Assembly (NCBI RefSeq): GCF_001936575.1
Contig: NZ_MSMP01000011.1
Location: forward strand, 62,001-126,000
DNA length: 64,000 nt
Source: Tenacibaculum agarivorans
GTDB lineage: Bacteria; Bacteroidota; Bacteroidia; Flavobacteriales; Flavobacteriaceae
Direction: 5' to 3'
Below, in pieces: positions 26,924 through 35,618 of the stretch (position 1 is the stretch's first letter; each line of letters begins with the position of its first letter). The position numbers were made by a program, and so were the translations under genes. The notes under the pieces are model-generated. The model was not told where the DNA came from and ran no database searches. It worked only from the letters and a program-made list of their open reading frames with translations.

Positions 26924-27010
26924 CGTCATTCTGAAGGAGTTGTGCGACTGAAAGAATCTTTTTAATAGTAGTAGATTGCTTCTTTGCACTGCGTTTCAAT
27001 CGCAATGACA
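26924..27010. repeat. Dispersed palindromic repeat, family B (hisG-hisD spacer)
   Basis: Runs from CGTCATTCTGAAGGAG to TTTCAATCGCAATGACA, with AGATTGCTTCTTTGCACTGC inside. It fills the spacer between hisG and hisD and would be carried on the his mRNA. Confidence 0.7.
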
Positions 27011-27024
27011 TAAAAATAATACAA

Positions 27025-28308
27025 ATGAAATTATATAACAATCCAGATCAGAAAGAATGGTTAGACTTGTGTAAAAGAGCACAGTTTGATAAATCTACAC
27101 TAGATGAAGCTGTTACTAATATTCTGGAAGATGTAAAAGAAAATAAAGACGAAGCTTTATTCAAATATGCTGAACGTTTTGATGGTGTGAAATTAACTTC
27201 TTTAACTGTAACTCAAGAAGAGATTGAAGCCGCAGCAAATGAAGTATCTGAAGATTTAAAACAAGCAATTGTTTTAGCGAAAAATAATATTGAAAAGTTT
27301 CACGAATCTCAGAAAGAAGCTCCACAAAAAATAGAAACCACCAAAGGTGTAGAATGTTGGAGAAAATCTGTAGGAATCGAAAAAGTTGGTTTATACATTC
27401 CTGGCGGAACAGCACCGTTATTTTCAACAATTTTAATGTTAGCCATTCCTGCTAAAGTTGCAGGGTGTAAAGAGATTGTTTTATGTACGCCACCAAATAA
27501 GGAAGGAAAGGTAAATCCAGCAATTTTATACACGGCAAATTTAGTTGGTGTCACTCAAATTTTTAAAGTAGGAGGAGCACAAGCAGTCGGAGCAATGACA
27601 TACGGAACGGAAACTATTCCGCAAGTATATAAAATTTTTGGACCAGGAAATCAATACGTTACTAAAGCGAAAGAATTAGCACAACAATCTGGAGTGGCTA
27701 TTGATATGCCTGCTGGTCCAAGTGAAGTGTTAGTTATAGCAGACGAAACATGTAATCCTAGTTTTGTTGCGGCAGATTTATTATCGCAAGCAGAACACGG
27801 AGTAGATAGCCAAGTGATTTTATTATCAGATAGTAAGACTGTAATTTCAGAAGTGAATAAAGAAGTAGAAAAGCAATTAGCAGCATTACCAAGAAACGAA
27901 ATTGCTCAAAAAGCGTTAGAAAATAGTAGATCATTGTATTTTTCTGATATGAATACTTGTACAGAGTTTAGTAATGAATATGCTCCAGAGCACTTAATTA
28001 TTGCTTCTGAAAAAGCTGATGATTTCATTGATAAAATAACTAACGCTGGTTCTGTTTTCTTAGGAAACTATAGTTGTGAAAGTGCTGGAGATTATGCTTC
28101 TGGAACTAATCATACGTTACCAACCTACGGTTATGCAAAGAATTACAGTGGAGTTTCGTTAGATAGTTTTGTGAAGAAAATTACATTTCAAAAATTATCT
28201 AAAGAAGGAATAAATAATATTGGAAATGCTATTGAGTTAATGGCAGAAGCAGAAGGTTTACAAGCGCATAAAAATGCAGTAACGTTACGATTAACATCGT
28301 TGAAGTAA
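27025..28308 (+). CDS. hisD: Histidinol dehydrogenase HisD
   Basis: Zinc and NAD-dependent enzyme for the last two oxidations, histidinol to histidine. The family signature is complete: VGLYIPGGTAPLFST, KVGGAQAVGAMTYGT, GPGNQYVTKAKE, the DMPAGPSEVLV segment, LSQAEHGVDSQV (zinc ligands) and EYAPEHLIIA. Length 427 is normal. Cytoplasmic. Second gene of the operon. Confidence 0.97.
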   Translation: MKLYNNPDQKEWLDLCKRAQFDKSTLDEAVTNILEDVKENKDEALFKYAERFDGVKLTSLTVTQEEIEAAANEVSEDLKQAIVLAKNNIEKFHESQKEAPQKIETTKGVECWRKSVGIEKVGLYIPGGTAPLFSTILMLAIPAKVAGCKEIVLCTPPNKEGKVNPAILYTANLVGVTQIFKVGGAQAVGAMTYGTETIPQVYKIFGPGNQYVTKAKELAQQSGVAIDMPAGPSEVLVIADETCNPSFVAADLLSQAEHGVDSQVILLSDSKTVISEVNKEVEKQLAALPRNEIAQKALENSRSLYFSDMNTCTEFSNEYAPEHLIIASEKADDFIDKITNAGSVFLGNYSCESAGDYASGTNHTLPTYGYAKNYSGVSLDSFVKKITFQKLSKEGINNIGNAIELMAEAEGLQAHKNAVTLRLTSLK

Positions 28309-28325
28309 ATTTCGTAAAATATAAA

Positions 28326-28472
28326 TGTCAGTTCGAGTATTTTTATGGAGAGATATCGTAATAAAAATGTGTCGAGAACAATTCAATTACTTCTCGATAG
28401 CTCTAATGAGTGATAGTCGAAGTATAAAATTATTCTATATTTCATTGCGAATAATTTCACTCGAAGTGACAG
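28326..28472. repeat. Dispersed palindromic repeat, family A (hisD-hisC spacer)
   Basis: Ends TGTCAGTTCGAGTATT and TTTCACTCGAAGTGACAG are inverted; inside, GTGTCGAGAACAATT faces ACTTCTCGATAGCTC. It occupies nearly the whole spacer between hisD and hisC. Confidence 0.75.
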
Positions 28473-28503
28473 TAAATTAACCAACTAAAACTATTTATAT
28501 AAA

Positions 28504-29532
28504 ATGTTTAGTTTAGAAAATATAGTTAGAAAAAACATTTTAAATCTAACACCATATTCATCAGCAAGAGATGAATTTAAAGGAGCTGCAGATGTATTTT
28601 TAGATGCGAATGAAAATCCTTACGGAACGTTAAATCGTTATCCAGATCCACATCAAAAAGAAATCAAACAAAAACTAGCTACACTTAAAAATGTAGAAGC
28701 AAACCAAATCTTCATAGGAAATGGGAGTGATGAAATTATTGATTTAGCATTCAGAATTTTCTGTGAGCCAGGAGTGGATAAAGCATTAACATTTTCACCA
28801 ACCTATGGAATGTATGATGTTTCAGCAGGAATTAATGATATTGAATTAATCAAGCAACCTTTAATTAATGATTTTCAGATCAATTTAAATCAGTTGCAAC
28901 CGTATTTAGATGATCCAAAAGTAAAAATCATTTTTGTTTGCTCGCCTAATAACCCTACCGCGAATTCATTCAATATAGAAGATATAGTGTATATCTTAGA
29001 TAACTTTGATGGAATTGTAATCATAGATGAGGCTTATATCGATTTTAGTGATCAAGAATCATTTGTGGCTAAGATAAATCAATACGAAAACTTAATTGTT
29101 AGTCAAACTTTTAGTAAAGCTTGGGGATTGGCAGGAGTTCGTGTTGGGGCGGCGTATATGAATGCAAAACTAATGGGTTTATACAACCGTGTTAAGCCAC
29201 CATATAATGTAAGTCAATTAAATCAGGAAGCTGTTTTAAAATCATTAAGTGATGTAGAAACATTCCAAAAGAATGTAGAAGTCATTTTAAAAGAAAGAAA
29301 AGCTTTAAAACAAAAATTAGCTTCATTAAAGATAGTCAACAAGATTTATCCTTCAGATGCTAATTTTTTGTTGGTGAATGTTGATTATGCTAATGAAACC
29401 TATGAATACTTAATAGATAAAAAAGTAATTATCAGAAATAGAAATAAGTTAGTTGATAATTGTATTCGTATTACAGTAGGCTCACCTGAAGAGAATGAGA
29501 AGTTAATTGAAGCATTAATTACAAAGCAATAA
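28504..29532 (+). CDS. hisC: Histidinol-phosphate aminotransferase HisC
   Basis: PLP-dependent class I/II aminotransferase converting imidazole-acetol phosphate to histidinol phosphate. Visible motifs: LDANENPYGTLNRYPDP near the N-terminus, the PLP-lysine motif SQTFSKAWGLAGVRVG, CSPNNPTAN and IIDEAYIDFS. Length 342 is typical. The his context fixes the assignment over other aminotransferases. Confidence 0.96.
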   Translation: MFSLENIVRKNILNLTPYSSARDEFKGAADVFLDANENPYGTLNRYPDPHQKEIKQKLATLKNVEANQIFIGNGSDEIIDLAFRIFCEPGVDKALTFSPTYGMYDVSAGINDIELIKQPLINDFQINLNQLQPYLDDPKVKIIFVCSPNNPTANSFNIEDIVYILDNFDGIVIIDEAYIDFSDQESFVAKINQYENLIVSQTFSKAWGLAGVRVGAAYMNAKLMGLYNRVKPPYNVSQLNQEAVLKSLSDVETFQKNVEVILKERKALKQKLASLKIVNKIYPSDANFLLVNVDYANETYEYLIDKKVIIRNRNKLVDNCIRITVGSPEENEKLIEALITKQ

Positions 29533-29541
29533 TTTAAAATA

Positions 29542-29574
29542 AGACCTCGCGGGTTTTAAAAACCCGTGAGGTCT
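29542..29574. repeat. Near-perfect 33-bp hairpin in hisC-hisB spacer
   Basis: AGACCTCGCGGGTTTT faces AAAACCCGTGAGGTCT with a single mismatch pair. GC-rich for this genome. It could act as an mRNA stabiliser, a weak terminator or a mobile palindromic repeat. No T run follows. Confidence 0.7.
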
Positions 29575-29595
29575 ATAAAATAGTATAAAGAAAGG

Positions 29596-29656
29596 ATCCT
29601 GAATCAATACCGAATCGAGTTCAGCATTTGTTCAGGATTGATTAACAAGTTAATCA
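29596..29656 (+). repeat. Element shared with hisA upstream region, copy 1
   Basis: Bases 29631-29656 are identical to 32083-32108: TTCAGGAT followed by the hairpin GATTAACAAGTTAATC, ending on the start codon of hisB. An ATCCTGAA at 29596-29603 can pair with TTCAGGAT across a 27-base loop. Confidence 0.7.
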
Positions 29657-30792
29657 TGAAAAAAGTATTATTTATAGATAGAGACGGAACTTTAGTATTG
29701 GAACCACCAGTAGATTATCAATTAGATAGTTTAGAAAAGCTAGAGTATTATCCAAAGGTATTTCAATACATGGCTAAAATAGCCGCTGAATTGGATTATG
29801 AATTAGTTATGGTAACCAATCAAGACGGATTAGGAACAGATTCTTTTCCTGAAGATACCTTTTGGCCACCACAAAACAAAATTATAAGTGCTTTTGAAAA
29901 AGAAGGTGTGGTGTTTTCGGCAGTACATATCGATAAAACATTTCCACATGAAAATGCACCTACACGTAAGCCAAGAACAGGTTTGTTAACGCAATATTTC
30001 ACTGAGGAATATGATTTAGAGAATTCCTTTGTGTTAGGAGATCGTATTACTGATATGGAATTAGCAAAGAACTTAGGTGCTAAAGGAATTTATTTATCTG
30101 AAAATCCTGAATTAGGTACGGATGAAATTGAAAGTTCTAAGCAAGAAATTTACGATTGTATTGCACTTACAAGTACAGATTGGGAAAAAATATACGAGTT
30201 TTTAAAGTTAGAGGATCGTGTTACTGAGATAACAAGAAATACCAATGAAACTCAAATTTATATCAAGTTGAATTTAGACGGATCAGGAAAGAATGATATT
30301 GATACTGGATTAAAATTCTTTGATCACATGTTAGATCAAATCGGTCGTCATGGAGCTATGGATTTAACGATTAAAGTAGACGGAGATTTAGAGGTAGATG
30401 AGCATCATACTATTGAAGATACTATGATTGCTTTCGGAGAATTGTTCAACAAGGCTTTAGGAAATAAGTTAGGTATTGAGCGTTATGGATTCTGTTTACC
30501 AATGGATGATTGTTTAGCGCAAGTAGCTGTAGATTTTGGTGGAAGGAATTGGTTAGAATGGGATGCAGAATTTAAGCGTGAAAAAATAGGAGATATGCCA
30601 ACAGAAATGTTCTTTCATTTGTTCAAATCGTTTACAGATGGCGCAAAATGTAATTTAAATATTAAAGCCGAAGGCGTAAATGAACATCACAAAATTGAAG
30701 GAATTTTTAAAGCATTTGCCAAGGCAATGAAAATGGCCGTAAAACGAGATGCGAATAAAATGTTTTTACCATCAACGAAAGGGATGCTTTAA
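29656..30792 (+). CDS. hisB: Bifunctional HisB (histidinol-phosphatase / imidazoleglycerol-phosphate dehydratase)
   Basis: Fusion of two histidine-pathway enzymes. Residues 1-165: HAD-type phosphatase with [11 protein letters not shown] nucleophile loop, MVTNQDGLG and [11 protein letters not shown]. Residues about 185-378: dehydratase with paired metal motifs ([33 protein letters not shown]). ATG at 29656 is taken as the start ([11 protein letters not shown]); the frame stays open upstream to a TTG, but that lies within a repeated non-coding element. Length 378. Confidence 0.96.
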   Translation: MKKVLFIDRDGTLVLEPPVDYQLDSLEKLEYYPKVFQYMAKIAAELDYELVMVTNQDGLGTDSFPEDTFWPPQNKIISAFEKEGVVFSAVHIDKTFPHENAPTRKPRTGLLTQYFTEEYDLENSFVLGDRITDMELAKNLGAKGIYLSENPELGTDEIESSKQEIYDCIALTSTDWEKIYEFLKLEDRVTEITRNTNETQIYIKLNLDGSGKNDIDTGLKFFDHMLDQIGRHGAMDLTIKVDGDLEVDEHHTIEDTMIAFGELFNKALGNKLGIERYGFCLPMDDCLAQVAVDFGGRNWLEWDAEFKREKIGDMPTEMFFHLFKSFTDGAKCNLNIKAEGVNEHHKIEGIFKAFAKAMKMAVKRDANKMFLPSTKGML

Positions 30793-30800
30793 CTTGTAAA

Positions 30801-30885
30801 CGTCATTCCGAGGAATTAAAGTGACGAAGGAATCTATTTTTAATTTACAGATTACTTCATTCCACAAGCTTCATTCGTAATGACG
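30801..30885. repeat. Dispersed palindromic repeat, family B (hisB-hisH spacer)
   Basis: CGTCATTCCGAGGAATTAA faces TTCATTCGTAATGACG; the inner part has AAGTGACGAAGGAATC and CAGATTACTTC. Confidence 0.7.
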
Positions 30886-30902
30886 CATAAATTGAAATAA
30901 TA

Positions 30903-31484
30903 ATGAAACTAGTAATCATAGACTACGGAGCAGGAAATATAAAAAGTATTCAATTTGCTTTTAAACGTTTAGGTGTAGATGCCGTTTTGTCTAATAATAT
31001 AGATGAAATTCGAAATGCTGATAAAGTTATTTTTCCAGGAGTTGGAGAAGCAAGTTCTGCGATGGAAAAACTAATAGAAAGCGGATTAGATAAAGTGATT
31101 CCAACCTTAATACAACCTGTTTTAGGTATCTGTTTAGGAATGCAGTTGATGTGTAATTCATCAGAAGAAGGAAATACTAAAGGTTTAGGGATTTTTGATG
31201 TAGACATCAAACGTTTTTCAAACGATGTGAAAGTACCTCAAATGGGATGGAATACAGTAACAGAGTTAAAATCTGAATTGTTCACTGGCATAAAAGAAGA
31301 TGAATACATGTACTTAGTGCATAGCTTTTATGCAGAAGATTGTGAGTATGCTATTGCTTCAACTGAATATGGAGTAAAATATGCTACAGCTTTACATAAA
31401 GACAATTTCTACGGAACGCAATTTCATCCTGAGAAAAGCGGAGTAGAAGGGGAAAAGATTTTAAAGAACTTTTTAGCGCTTTAA
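30903..31484 (+). CDS. hisH: Imidazole glycerol phosphate synthase glutaminase subunit HisH
   Basis: Class I glutamine amidotransferase that feeds ammonia to HisF. The nucleophile elbow is LGICLGMQLMCNSSEEG (catalytic Cys about residue 79), and the His-Glu pair is in YGTQFHPEKSG near the C-terminus. The oxyanion strand PGVGEASSAM and QMGWN are also conserved. Length 193. Its partner hisF is separated from it by hisA and other genes, as in many Bacteroidetes. Confidence 0.96.
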   Translation: MKLVIIDYGAGNIKSIQFAFKRLGVDAVLSNNIDEIRNADKVIFPGVGEASSAMEKLIESGLDKVIPTLIQPVLGICLGMQLMCNSSEEGNTKGLGIFDVDIKRFSNDVKVPQMGWNTVTELKSELFTGIKEDEYMYLVHSFYAEDCEYAIASTEYGVKYATALHKDNFYGTQFHPEKSGVEGEKILKNFLAL

Positions 31485-31495
31485 CTTTAAATAAA

Positions 31496-31600
31496 ATGGA
31501 GAATAGAACGAATTATAAAAAATGGGCCTTTAAACTGTTATTGTACATTATTATCATCAATATATGTGCAGCTTTTTTACCTTTTTTACGCATAGCTTAA
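31496..31600 (+). pseudogene. Upstream frame of a split small membrane protein
   Basis: Thirty-four-codon frame beginning MENRTNYKKWAFKLLLY and carrying a membrane helix, ATG 11 bp after hisH. It ends at 31600 inside the next frame, which continues as a second membrane region. The overlap contains two T TTT TTA heptamers in this frame (31573-31579 and 31582-31588). Together the two frames look like one protein of about 90 residues. A one-base deletion, an assembly error in the T runs, or -1 slippage could explain this. Confidence 0.5.
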
Positions 31601-31770
31601 ATATCTTGGTTTTATCTATTATAGCAGATATACTATTTTTAGCAGGTATTGCATTAACTATTGCATCAATTAAGAATAAAGAAGAGAAAGATTATCAATA
31701 TTATTTTTCAATTACTGGTTATCCTATTTTAATAGTATTATTCGTTTTAATAACTTTTATACTTAAATAA
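31564..31770 (+). CDS. Small membrane protein, downstream frame
   Basis: Sixty-eight-residue frame with two hydrophobic helices (about residues 12-33 and 48-67) joined by a charged loop (SIKNKEEKDYQYY). The ATG at 31564 is inside the first T-rich helix and is probably not the real start: the natural N-terminus appears to lie in the -1/+2 frame starting at 31496. Not a recognised family. It ends directly against the ATG of the next small gene (TAAATG). Confidence 0.5.
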   Translation: MCSFFTFFTHSLNILVLSIIADILFLAGIALTIASIKNKEEKDYQYYFSITGYPILIVLFVLITFILK

Positions 31771-31947
31771 ATGACACAAGAAGAGAAACAAATCATTTTA
31801 GAAACCTATAAATGGATTAAAGTTAAAAAGTATATAGATGATGAATCTCTATCTTGGGAAAAGCGTTACAGAAGACTAGAAAAACATCATTTAGAAGAAA
31901 CCAATTTTTTAATCGAAAAAATTAGAGAAATAGTAAAGAAGTTATAA
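31771..31947 (+). CDS. Small charged hypothetical protein
   Basis: Fifty-eight-codon frame starting at the ATG that abuts the stop of the previous frame, opening MTQEEKQIILETYKWIKVKK. It is strongly charged and predicted to be wholly helical, with the pattern WEKRYRRLEKHHLEETNFLIEKIREIVKKL suggesting a coiled coil or helical pair (residue blocks about 28-58). Translational coupling to its neighbour supports that it is real. No known family recognised. It belongs to the his transcript. Confidence 0.55.
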   Translation: MTQEEKQIILETYKWIKVKKYIDDESLSWEKRYRRLEKHHLEETNFLIEKIREIVKKL

Positions 31948-31958
31948 TTTGAAATTTT

Positions 31959-32016
31959 TCATTGCGAATTTAAAGAAGCTAATCAATTAACGGATTGCTT
32001 CGTGCCTCGCAATGAC
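31959..32016. repeat. Dispersed palindromic repeat, family B (before hisA)
   Basis: TCATTGCGAATTTAAAGAAG faces CGGATTGCTTCGTGCCTCGC and AATGAC at its right end. Shortest of the family in this window. Confidence 0.7.
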
Positions 32017-32068
32017 TAAAAGATAAAAGCTTCAAATCCAGAATTAAAAACATTAGTAATTAATTAAA

Positions 32069-32108
32069 AATCCTGAAACGAGTTCAGGATTGATTAACAA
32101 GTTAATCA
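32069..32108 (+). repeat. Element shared with hisB upstream region, copy 2
   Basis: ATCCTGAA-ACGAG-TTCAGGAT hairpin (32069-32090 region) followed by GATTAACAAGTTAATC, ending one base before the hisA start codon. The last 26 bases (32083-32108) are identical to 29631-29656 in front of hisB. Confidence 0.7.
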
Positions 32109-32846
32109 ATGAGAATAATACCCGCCATAGATATTATAGAAGGAAAATGTGTTCGCCTAACAAAAGGAGATTACAATACCAAAAAAATATACAATGAAAA
32201 CCCATTAGAGGTTGCTAAGGAATTTGAAGATGCTGGAATCGAATACTTACACGTAGTAGATTTAGATGGGGCTAAAGCCAGTAGAATTATTAACTATAAA
32301 GTATTGGAACAAATTGCTACCAAAACCAATTTGAAAATTGATTTTGGAGGCGGATTAAAATCTGACGAAGATTTAAATATCGCTTTTGAATCTGGAGCTA
32401 ATCAAATTACTGGAGGAAGTATTGCGGTAAAGAAGCCAGCAATATTTGAAAGCTGGATCCAAAAGTTTGGAGCAGAGAAAATAATTTTAGGAGCCGATTT
32501 TTATCCAGATGACCAAGGAGGTAAAATAGCAATTAGTGGTTGGCAAGAAGAAAGTAATTTGGAACTCATTCCATTTATAACCAATTATCAATCAAAAGGG
32601 ATTCAATATGTGATTTGTACGGATATTTCCAAAGATGGAATGTTACAAGGACCAAGTTTTAAAACTTATGAAGAGATTTTAAATTCTTCAAAACAAATCA
32701 AGTTAATAGCTTCCGGTGGAATTTCAACTTTTGATGAATTACCAAAATTAGCTGAATTAGGATGTGAAGGAGTGATTATTGGAAAAGCTATTTATGAAAA
32801 TAAAATTAGCTTACAACAATTAGAAAGTTTTATACTCAATACCTAA
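32109..32846 (+). CDS. hisA: Phosphoribosylformimino-AICAR-P isomerase HisA
   Basis: TIM-barrel isomerase (ProFAR to PRFAR). Catalytic Asp in [17 protein letters not shown] and the second Asp in [14 protein letters not shown] match HisA rather than HisF. The phosphate-binding repeats [12 protein letters not shown] and [12 protein letters not shown] are both present. Length 245. The start ATG follows directly on the hairpin element shared with hisB. Confidence 0.96.
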   Translation: MRIIPAIDIIEGKCVRLTKGDYNTKKIYNENPLEVAKEFEDAGIEYLHVVDLDGAKASRIINYKVLEQIATKTNLKIDFGGGLKSDEDLNIAFESGANQITGGSIAVKKPAIFESWIQKFGAEKIILGADFYPDDQGGKIAISGWQEESNLELIPFITNYQSKGIQYVICTDISKDGMLQGPSFKTYEEILNSSKQIKLIASGGISTFDELPKLAELGCEGVIIGKAIYENKISLQQLESFILNT

Positions 32847-32850
32847 TACA

Positions 32851-33363
32851 ATGAAAGCTGAAATGCTGAAAGAATTTACAGAACAAATAGTATATCGATT
32901 AGACGAAAGTACTAGAATGATTAACATTAGTTTTCAACAACTGGAAGAAGAGGATATTTGGAAAAGAATCAACAATTCCTCTAATAGTATTGGAAATTTA
33001 ATCATTCATTTATGTGGTAATATTACACAATATGCAATTGCTTCTTTAGGAAACACAGAAGACAAAAGAAATAGAGATTATGAGTTTGAGGCAACATCTG
33101 GATATACTAAAGAAGAACTATTAAGCAAACTAGAAACTACGGTTGAAAAGGCAAAATCTATAATTTTGTCTTCTTCAGAAGAAGAATACATGAGGAAAAG
33201 AAATGTACAAGGATTTAATTTTTCAGGAATTGGAATTGCAATTCATGTTACAGAACATTACTCATATCATACAGGACAAATAGCTTTTTGGACCAAACAA
33301 TTAAAAAATAAAAGTTTAGGCTTTTATGATGGAATAGATTTAACCATTAAAAACGAAGAATAA
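32851..33363 (+). CDS. DinB-family protein inside his operon
   Basis: Four-helix-bundle protein of the DinB/DUF664-YfiT-like family, some of which are metal-dependent thiol (including bacillithiol) transferases. The three usual metal-ligand positions may be represented by IHLCGN near 50 and [13 protein letters not shown] near 135-142, whose spacing is typical (H-x3-H). Length 170. It starts 4 bp after hisA and ends 2 bp before hisF, so it is certainly co-transcribed. A role in histidine synthesis is not known; its insertion is notable. Confidence 0.82.
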   Translation: MKAEMLKEFTEQIVYRLDESTRMINISFQQLEEEDIWKRINNSSNSIGNLIIHLCGNITQYAIASLGNTEDKRNRDYEFEATSGYTKEELLSKLETTVEKAKSIILSSSEEEYMRKRNVQGFNFSGIGIAIHVTEHYSYHTGQIAFWTKQLKNKSLGFYDGIDLTIKNEE

Positions 33364-33365
33364 GA

Positions 33366-34121
33366 ATGCTAACTAAGAGAATTATACCTTGTTTAGATAT
33401 AAAAAACGGAAGAACCGTTAAAGGTGTCAATTTTGTCAATCTGATCGATGCTGGAGATCCTGTTGTACTAGCTAAGCAATATGCAGAATTAGGAGCAGAT
33501 GAATTGGTGTTTTTAGATATTGCGGCAACACTAGAAAATAGAGGAACTACCTTAGATATGGTAGAAAAAGTAGCAGAACAAGTAAATATTCCATTTACTG
33601 TTGGTGGCGGAATTTCTTCTGTAGAACATGTAGATGCTTTGTTGAAATGTGGAGCTGATAAGGTTTCTATCAATTCCTCTGCGGTAAAGCGACCAGATTT
33701 AGTCAATGAATTGTCTCAAAAATTTGGAAGTCAATGTGTGGTGGTTGCTATAGATGCTAAACAAATTGATAGCGAATGGAAAGTACATTTAGCAGGTGGA
33801 ACTATTCCAACAGAATTAAACTTGTTTGATTGGGCAAAAGAAGTAGAAAAAAGAGGCGCAGGAGAAATCTTATTTACTTCAATGGATAACGACGGAACAA
33901 AAGCTGGTTTTGCCAATAAAGCTTTAGCAAAATTATCTGAGGAGTTAAATATACCCATTATTGCTTCTGGTGGTGCAGGTTCTATTCAACATTTTACAGA
34001 TACGTTTATTGAAGGAAAGTCAGATGCAGCACTAGCAGCGAGTGTTTTTCACTTCGGAGAAATCCCAATTCGTGAGTTAAAACAAGCATTGAGAGATGAG
34101 AATATACCTGTTCGTTTGTAA
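33366..34121 (+). CDS. hisF: Imidazole glycerol phosphate synthase cyclase subunit HisF
   Basis: TIM-barrel cyclase that, with HisH, converts PRFAR and glutamine to IGP and AICAR. Catalytic D11 in [17 protein letters not shown] and D in [14 protein letters not shown]. The phosphate-binding [13 protein letters not shown] and [12 protein letters not shown] loops are complete. Length 251 is normal. Start chosen at ATG 33366, two bases after the DinB stop. Confidence 0.97.
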   Translation: MLTKRIIPCLDIKNGRTVKGVNFVNLIDAGDPVVLAKQYAELGADELVFLDIAATLENRGTTLDMVEKVAEQVNIPFTVGGGISSVEHVDALLKCGADKVSINSSAVKRPDLVNELSQKFGSQCVVVAIDAKQIDSEWKVHLAGGTIPTELNLFDWAKEVEKRGAGEILFTSMDNDGTKAGFANKALAKLSEELNIPIIASGGAGSIQHFTDTFIEGKSDAALAASVFHFGEIPIRELKQALRDENIPVRL

Positions 34122-34150
34122 ATGAATGTGATGTAAAAAAGATAATACTT

Positions 34151-34287
34151 TGTCAGTTCGAGTGATTTTTTTGATGATTTCGCACCGTCGAAATCATCAA
34201 AAAAATTGTATCGAGAACAATATTGAGTTGCTTCTCGATACTAAATTATTTTTCATTTCATTACAAATAATTTCACTCGAAGTGACA
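34151..34287. repeat. Dispersed palindromic repeat, family A (after hisF)
   Basis: TGTCAGTTCGAGTGATTTTT at the left and TTTCACTCGAAGTGACAG at the right; inside are the paired GATGATTTCGCACC / GTCGAAATCATC and TATCGAGAACAAT / TTGCTTCTCGATA. The best-preserved member of the family here. Confidence 0.8.
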
Positions 34288-34301
34288 GTTAAAATTGTAA
34301 T

Positions 34302-34643
34302 ATGAAAAAGAAAAAACTATTTCTAGATGACATTAGAACCATAGCAATGGTTTATGGTCAATCTGAAGAAAAAGATTTTGATATTGTAAGAACATATGAC
34401 GCATTTGTAGCTTACATTCAAAAAAATGGGTTGCCTGAATTTATTAGTTTTGATAATGATTTAGGGCTCGATACTAACGGAGAAGTTGCACCAGATGGAT
34501 ATGCGGCGGCTAAGTGGTTGGTGTATACATCTGGATTGGATTTGAAGAATTTACAATTTAAAGTACATTCTGCAAATCCAGTAGCGGCGGAACAGATAAG
34601 AGGGTTATTAAATAATTATATAGAATTTTTAAATAAAAAATAA
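34302..34643 (+). CDS. Cyclic-phosphate processing receiver-like domain protein
   Basis: Stand-alone 113-residue receiver-like domain of the cREC type. The acidic start is KLFLDDIRT, the phospho-acceptor-like Asp lies in ISFDNDLGLD, and DGYAAAKWLVY and FKVHSANPVAAEQI follow, with the H-x-x-N pattern that marks cREC families. Such proteins are predicted to process cyclic phosphate ends of RNA or nucleotides rather than act as response regulators (family knowledge). It sits between hisF and hisIE on the same strand, with repeats on both sides, so it is an operon passenger. Confidence 0.8.
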   Translation: MKKKKLFLDDIRTIAMVYGQSEEKDFDIVRTYDAFVAYIQKNGLPEFISFDNDLGLDTNGEVAPDGYAAAKWLVYTSGLDLKNLQFKVHSANPVAAEQIRGLLNNYIEFLNKK

Positions 34644-34644
34644 A

Positions 34645-34760
34645 TGTCACCTCGAGCGCAGTCGAGAGGGTTTAATAAGTGATGTAAATTAGGTCTCGAC
34701 TTACTTTATAAGTTATCTTCAAACGAAATAAACTTCGTTTTTCGATAATGCTCGACATAA
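34645..34760. repeat. Dispersed palindromic repeat, family A (before hisIE)
   Basis: TGTCACCTCGAGCGCAGTCG at the left, with GGTCTCGACTTAC and TTCGATAATGCTCGACAT to the right. A diverged copy of the family. Confidence 0.6.
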
Positions 34761-34776
34761 CAATAAAAACATAAAA

Positions 34777-35364
34777 ATGAACATAGATTTCAACAAAAGT
34801 AGTGATGGGTTAGTACCTGCTGTGGTTCAACATAATAATACCTTACAAGTGTTAATGTTAGGCTATATGAACCAAGAAGCATTTGAAAAAACTGAAAAAG
34901 AACAAGTCGTTACCTTTTTTAGTAGAAGTAAAAACAGATTATGGACCAAAGGGGAATCGAGTGGTAATTTTTTACATGTAAAAGAGATTCAAATCGATTG
35001 TGATAATGATACGATATTAATTAAAGCAGATCCTAAGGGACCTACTTGCCATAAAGGCGATACGTCTTGTTTTGCTGAAGAAACTCCAAAAGGATTTTTA
35101 TATGAGTTAGAACAAATCATTCACGATAGAATCGATAATGATGTAGCATCATCATATACAAATAAGCTTTTTAAAAGAGGAATCAATAAAGTAGCTCAGA
35201 AAGTAGGAGAGGAAGCAGTAGAATTAGTTATAGAAGCTAAAGATGATAATGATGAATTATTTACGAACGAAGCTGCAGATTTAATGTATCATTATATTAT
35301 TTTATTAAAAGCAAAAGGATTTACCTTAAAAGATATTGAAGCTGTTTTAAAAAGTAGACATTAA
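34777..35364 (+). CDS. hisIE: Bifunctional phosphoribosyl-AMP cyclohydrolase / phosphoribosyl-ATP pyrophosphatase HisIE
   Basis: Two-step histidine enzyme fusion. HisI part (1-105): VLMLGYMNQEAFEKT, TFFSRSKNRLWTKGESSGN and the zinc/magnesium site CDNDTILIKADPKGPTCH with CF. HisE part (110-195): YTNKLFKRGINKVAQKVGEEAVE and NEAADLMYHYIILL, the MazG-like metal site. Length 195. Last his gene of the operon; a small membrane gene converges on it. Confidence 0.96.
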   Translation: MNIDFNKSSDGLVPAVVQHNNTLQVLMLGYMNQEAFEKTEKEQVVTFFSRSKNRLWTKGESSGNFLHVKEIQIDCDNDTILIKADPKGPTCHKGDTSCFAEETPKGFLYELEQIIHDRIDNDVASSYTNKLFKRGINKVAQKVGEEAVELVIEAKDDNDELFTNEAADLMYHYIILLKAKGFTLKDIEAVLKSRH

Positions 35365-35379
35365 TTTTTTTGACATCCT

Positions 35380-35580
35380 TTAATTTCTGACTAGGTCAAA
35401 GAAAAACATAAGATAATCTCTAAAGGCAAATGCAAATACAAGAAAGATAATAAACACGATGTATTTGTGTATGCCTTTATTTGTTTCTACGTTAAATAAC
35501 TTGGTGTAAACAAACTGGATAAAATAGAAAACCATTGCAATGGATAAATAAGTCAAGAATAGTAGTAAAAGAGTTATCAT
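35380..35580 (-). CDS. Small membrane protein
   Basis: Unrecognised 66-residue protein with two hydrophobic helices (about residues 2-23 and 41-61) and a basic/acidic loop between (KLFNVETNKGIHK). It converges on hisIE with a 15-bp gap and has its own ATG. The strand and hydrophobic pattern are consistent with a real small inner-membrane protein. Function unknown. Confidence 0.5.
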   Translation of the reverse strand: MITLLLLFLTYLSIAMVFYFIQFVYTKLFNVETNKGIHKYIVFIIFLVFAFAFRDYLMFFFDLVRN

Positions 35581-35618
35581 AGAGCAATTTTAATAGAAAA
35601 CAAAGATATTTTATTTAT

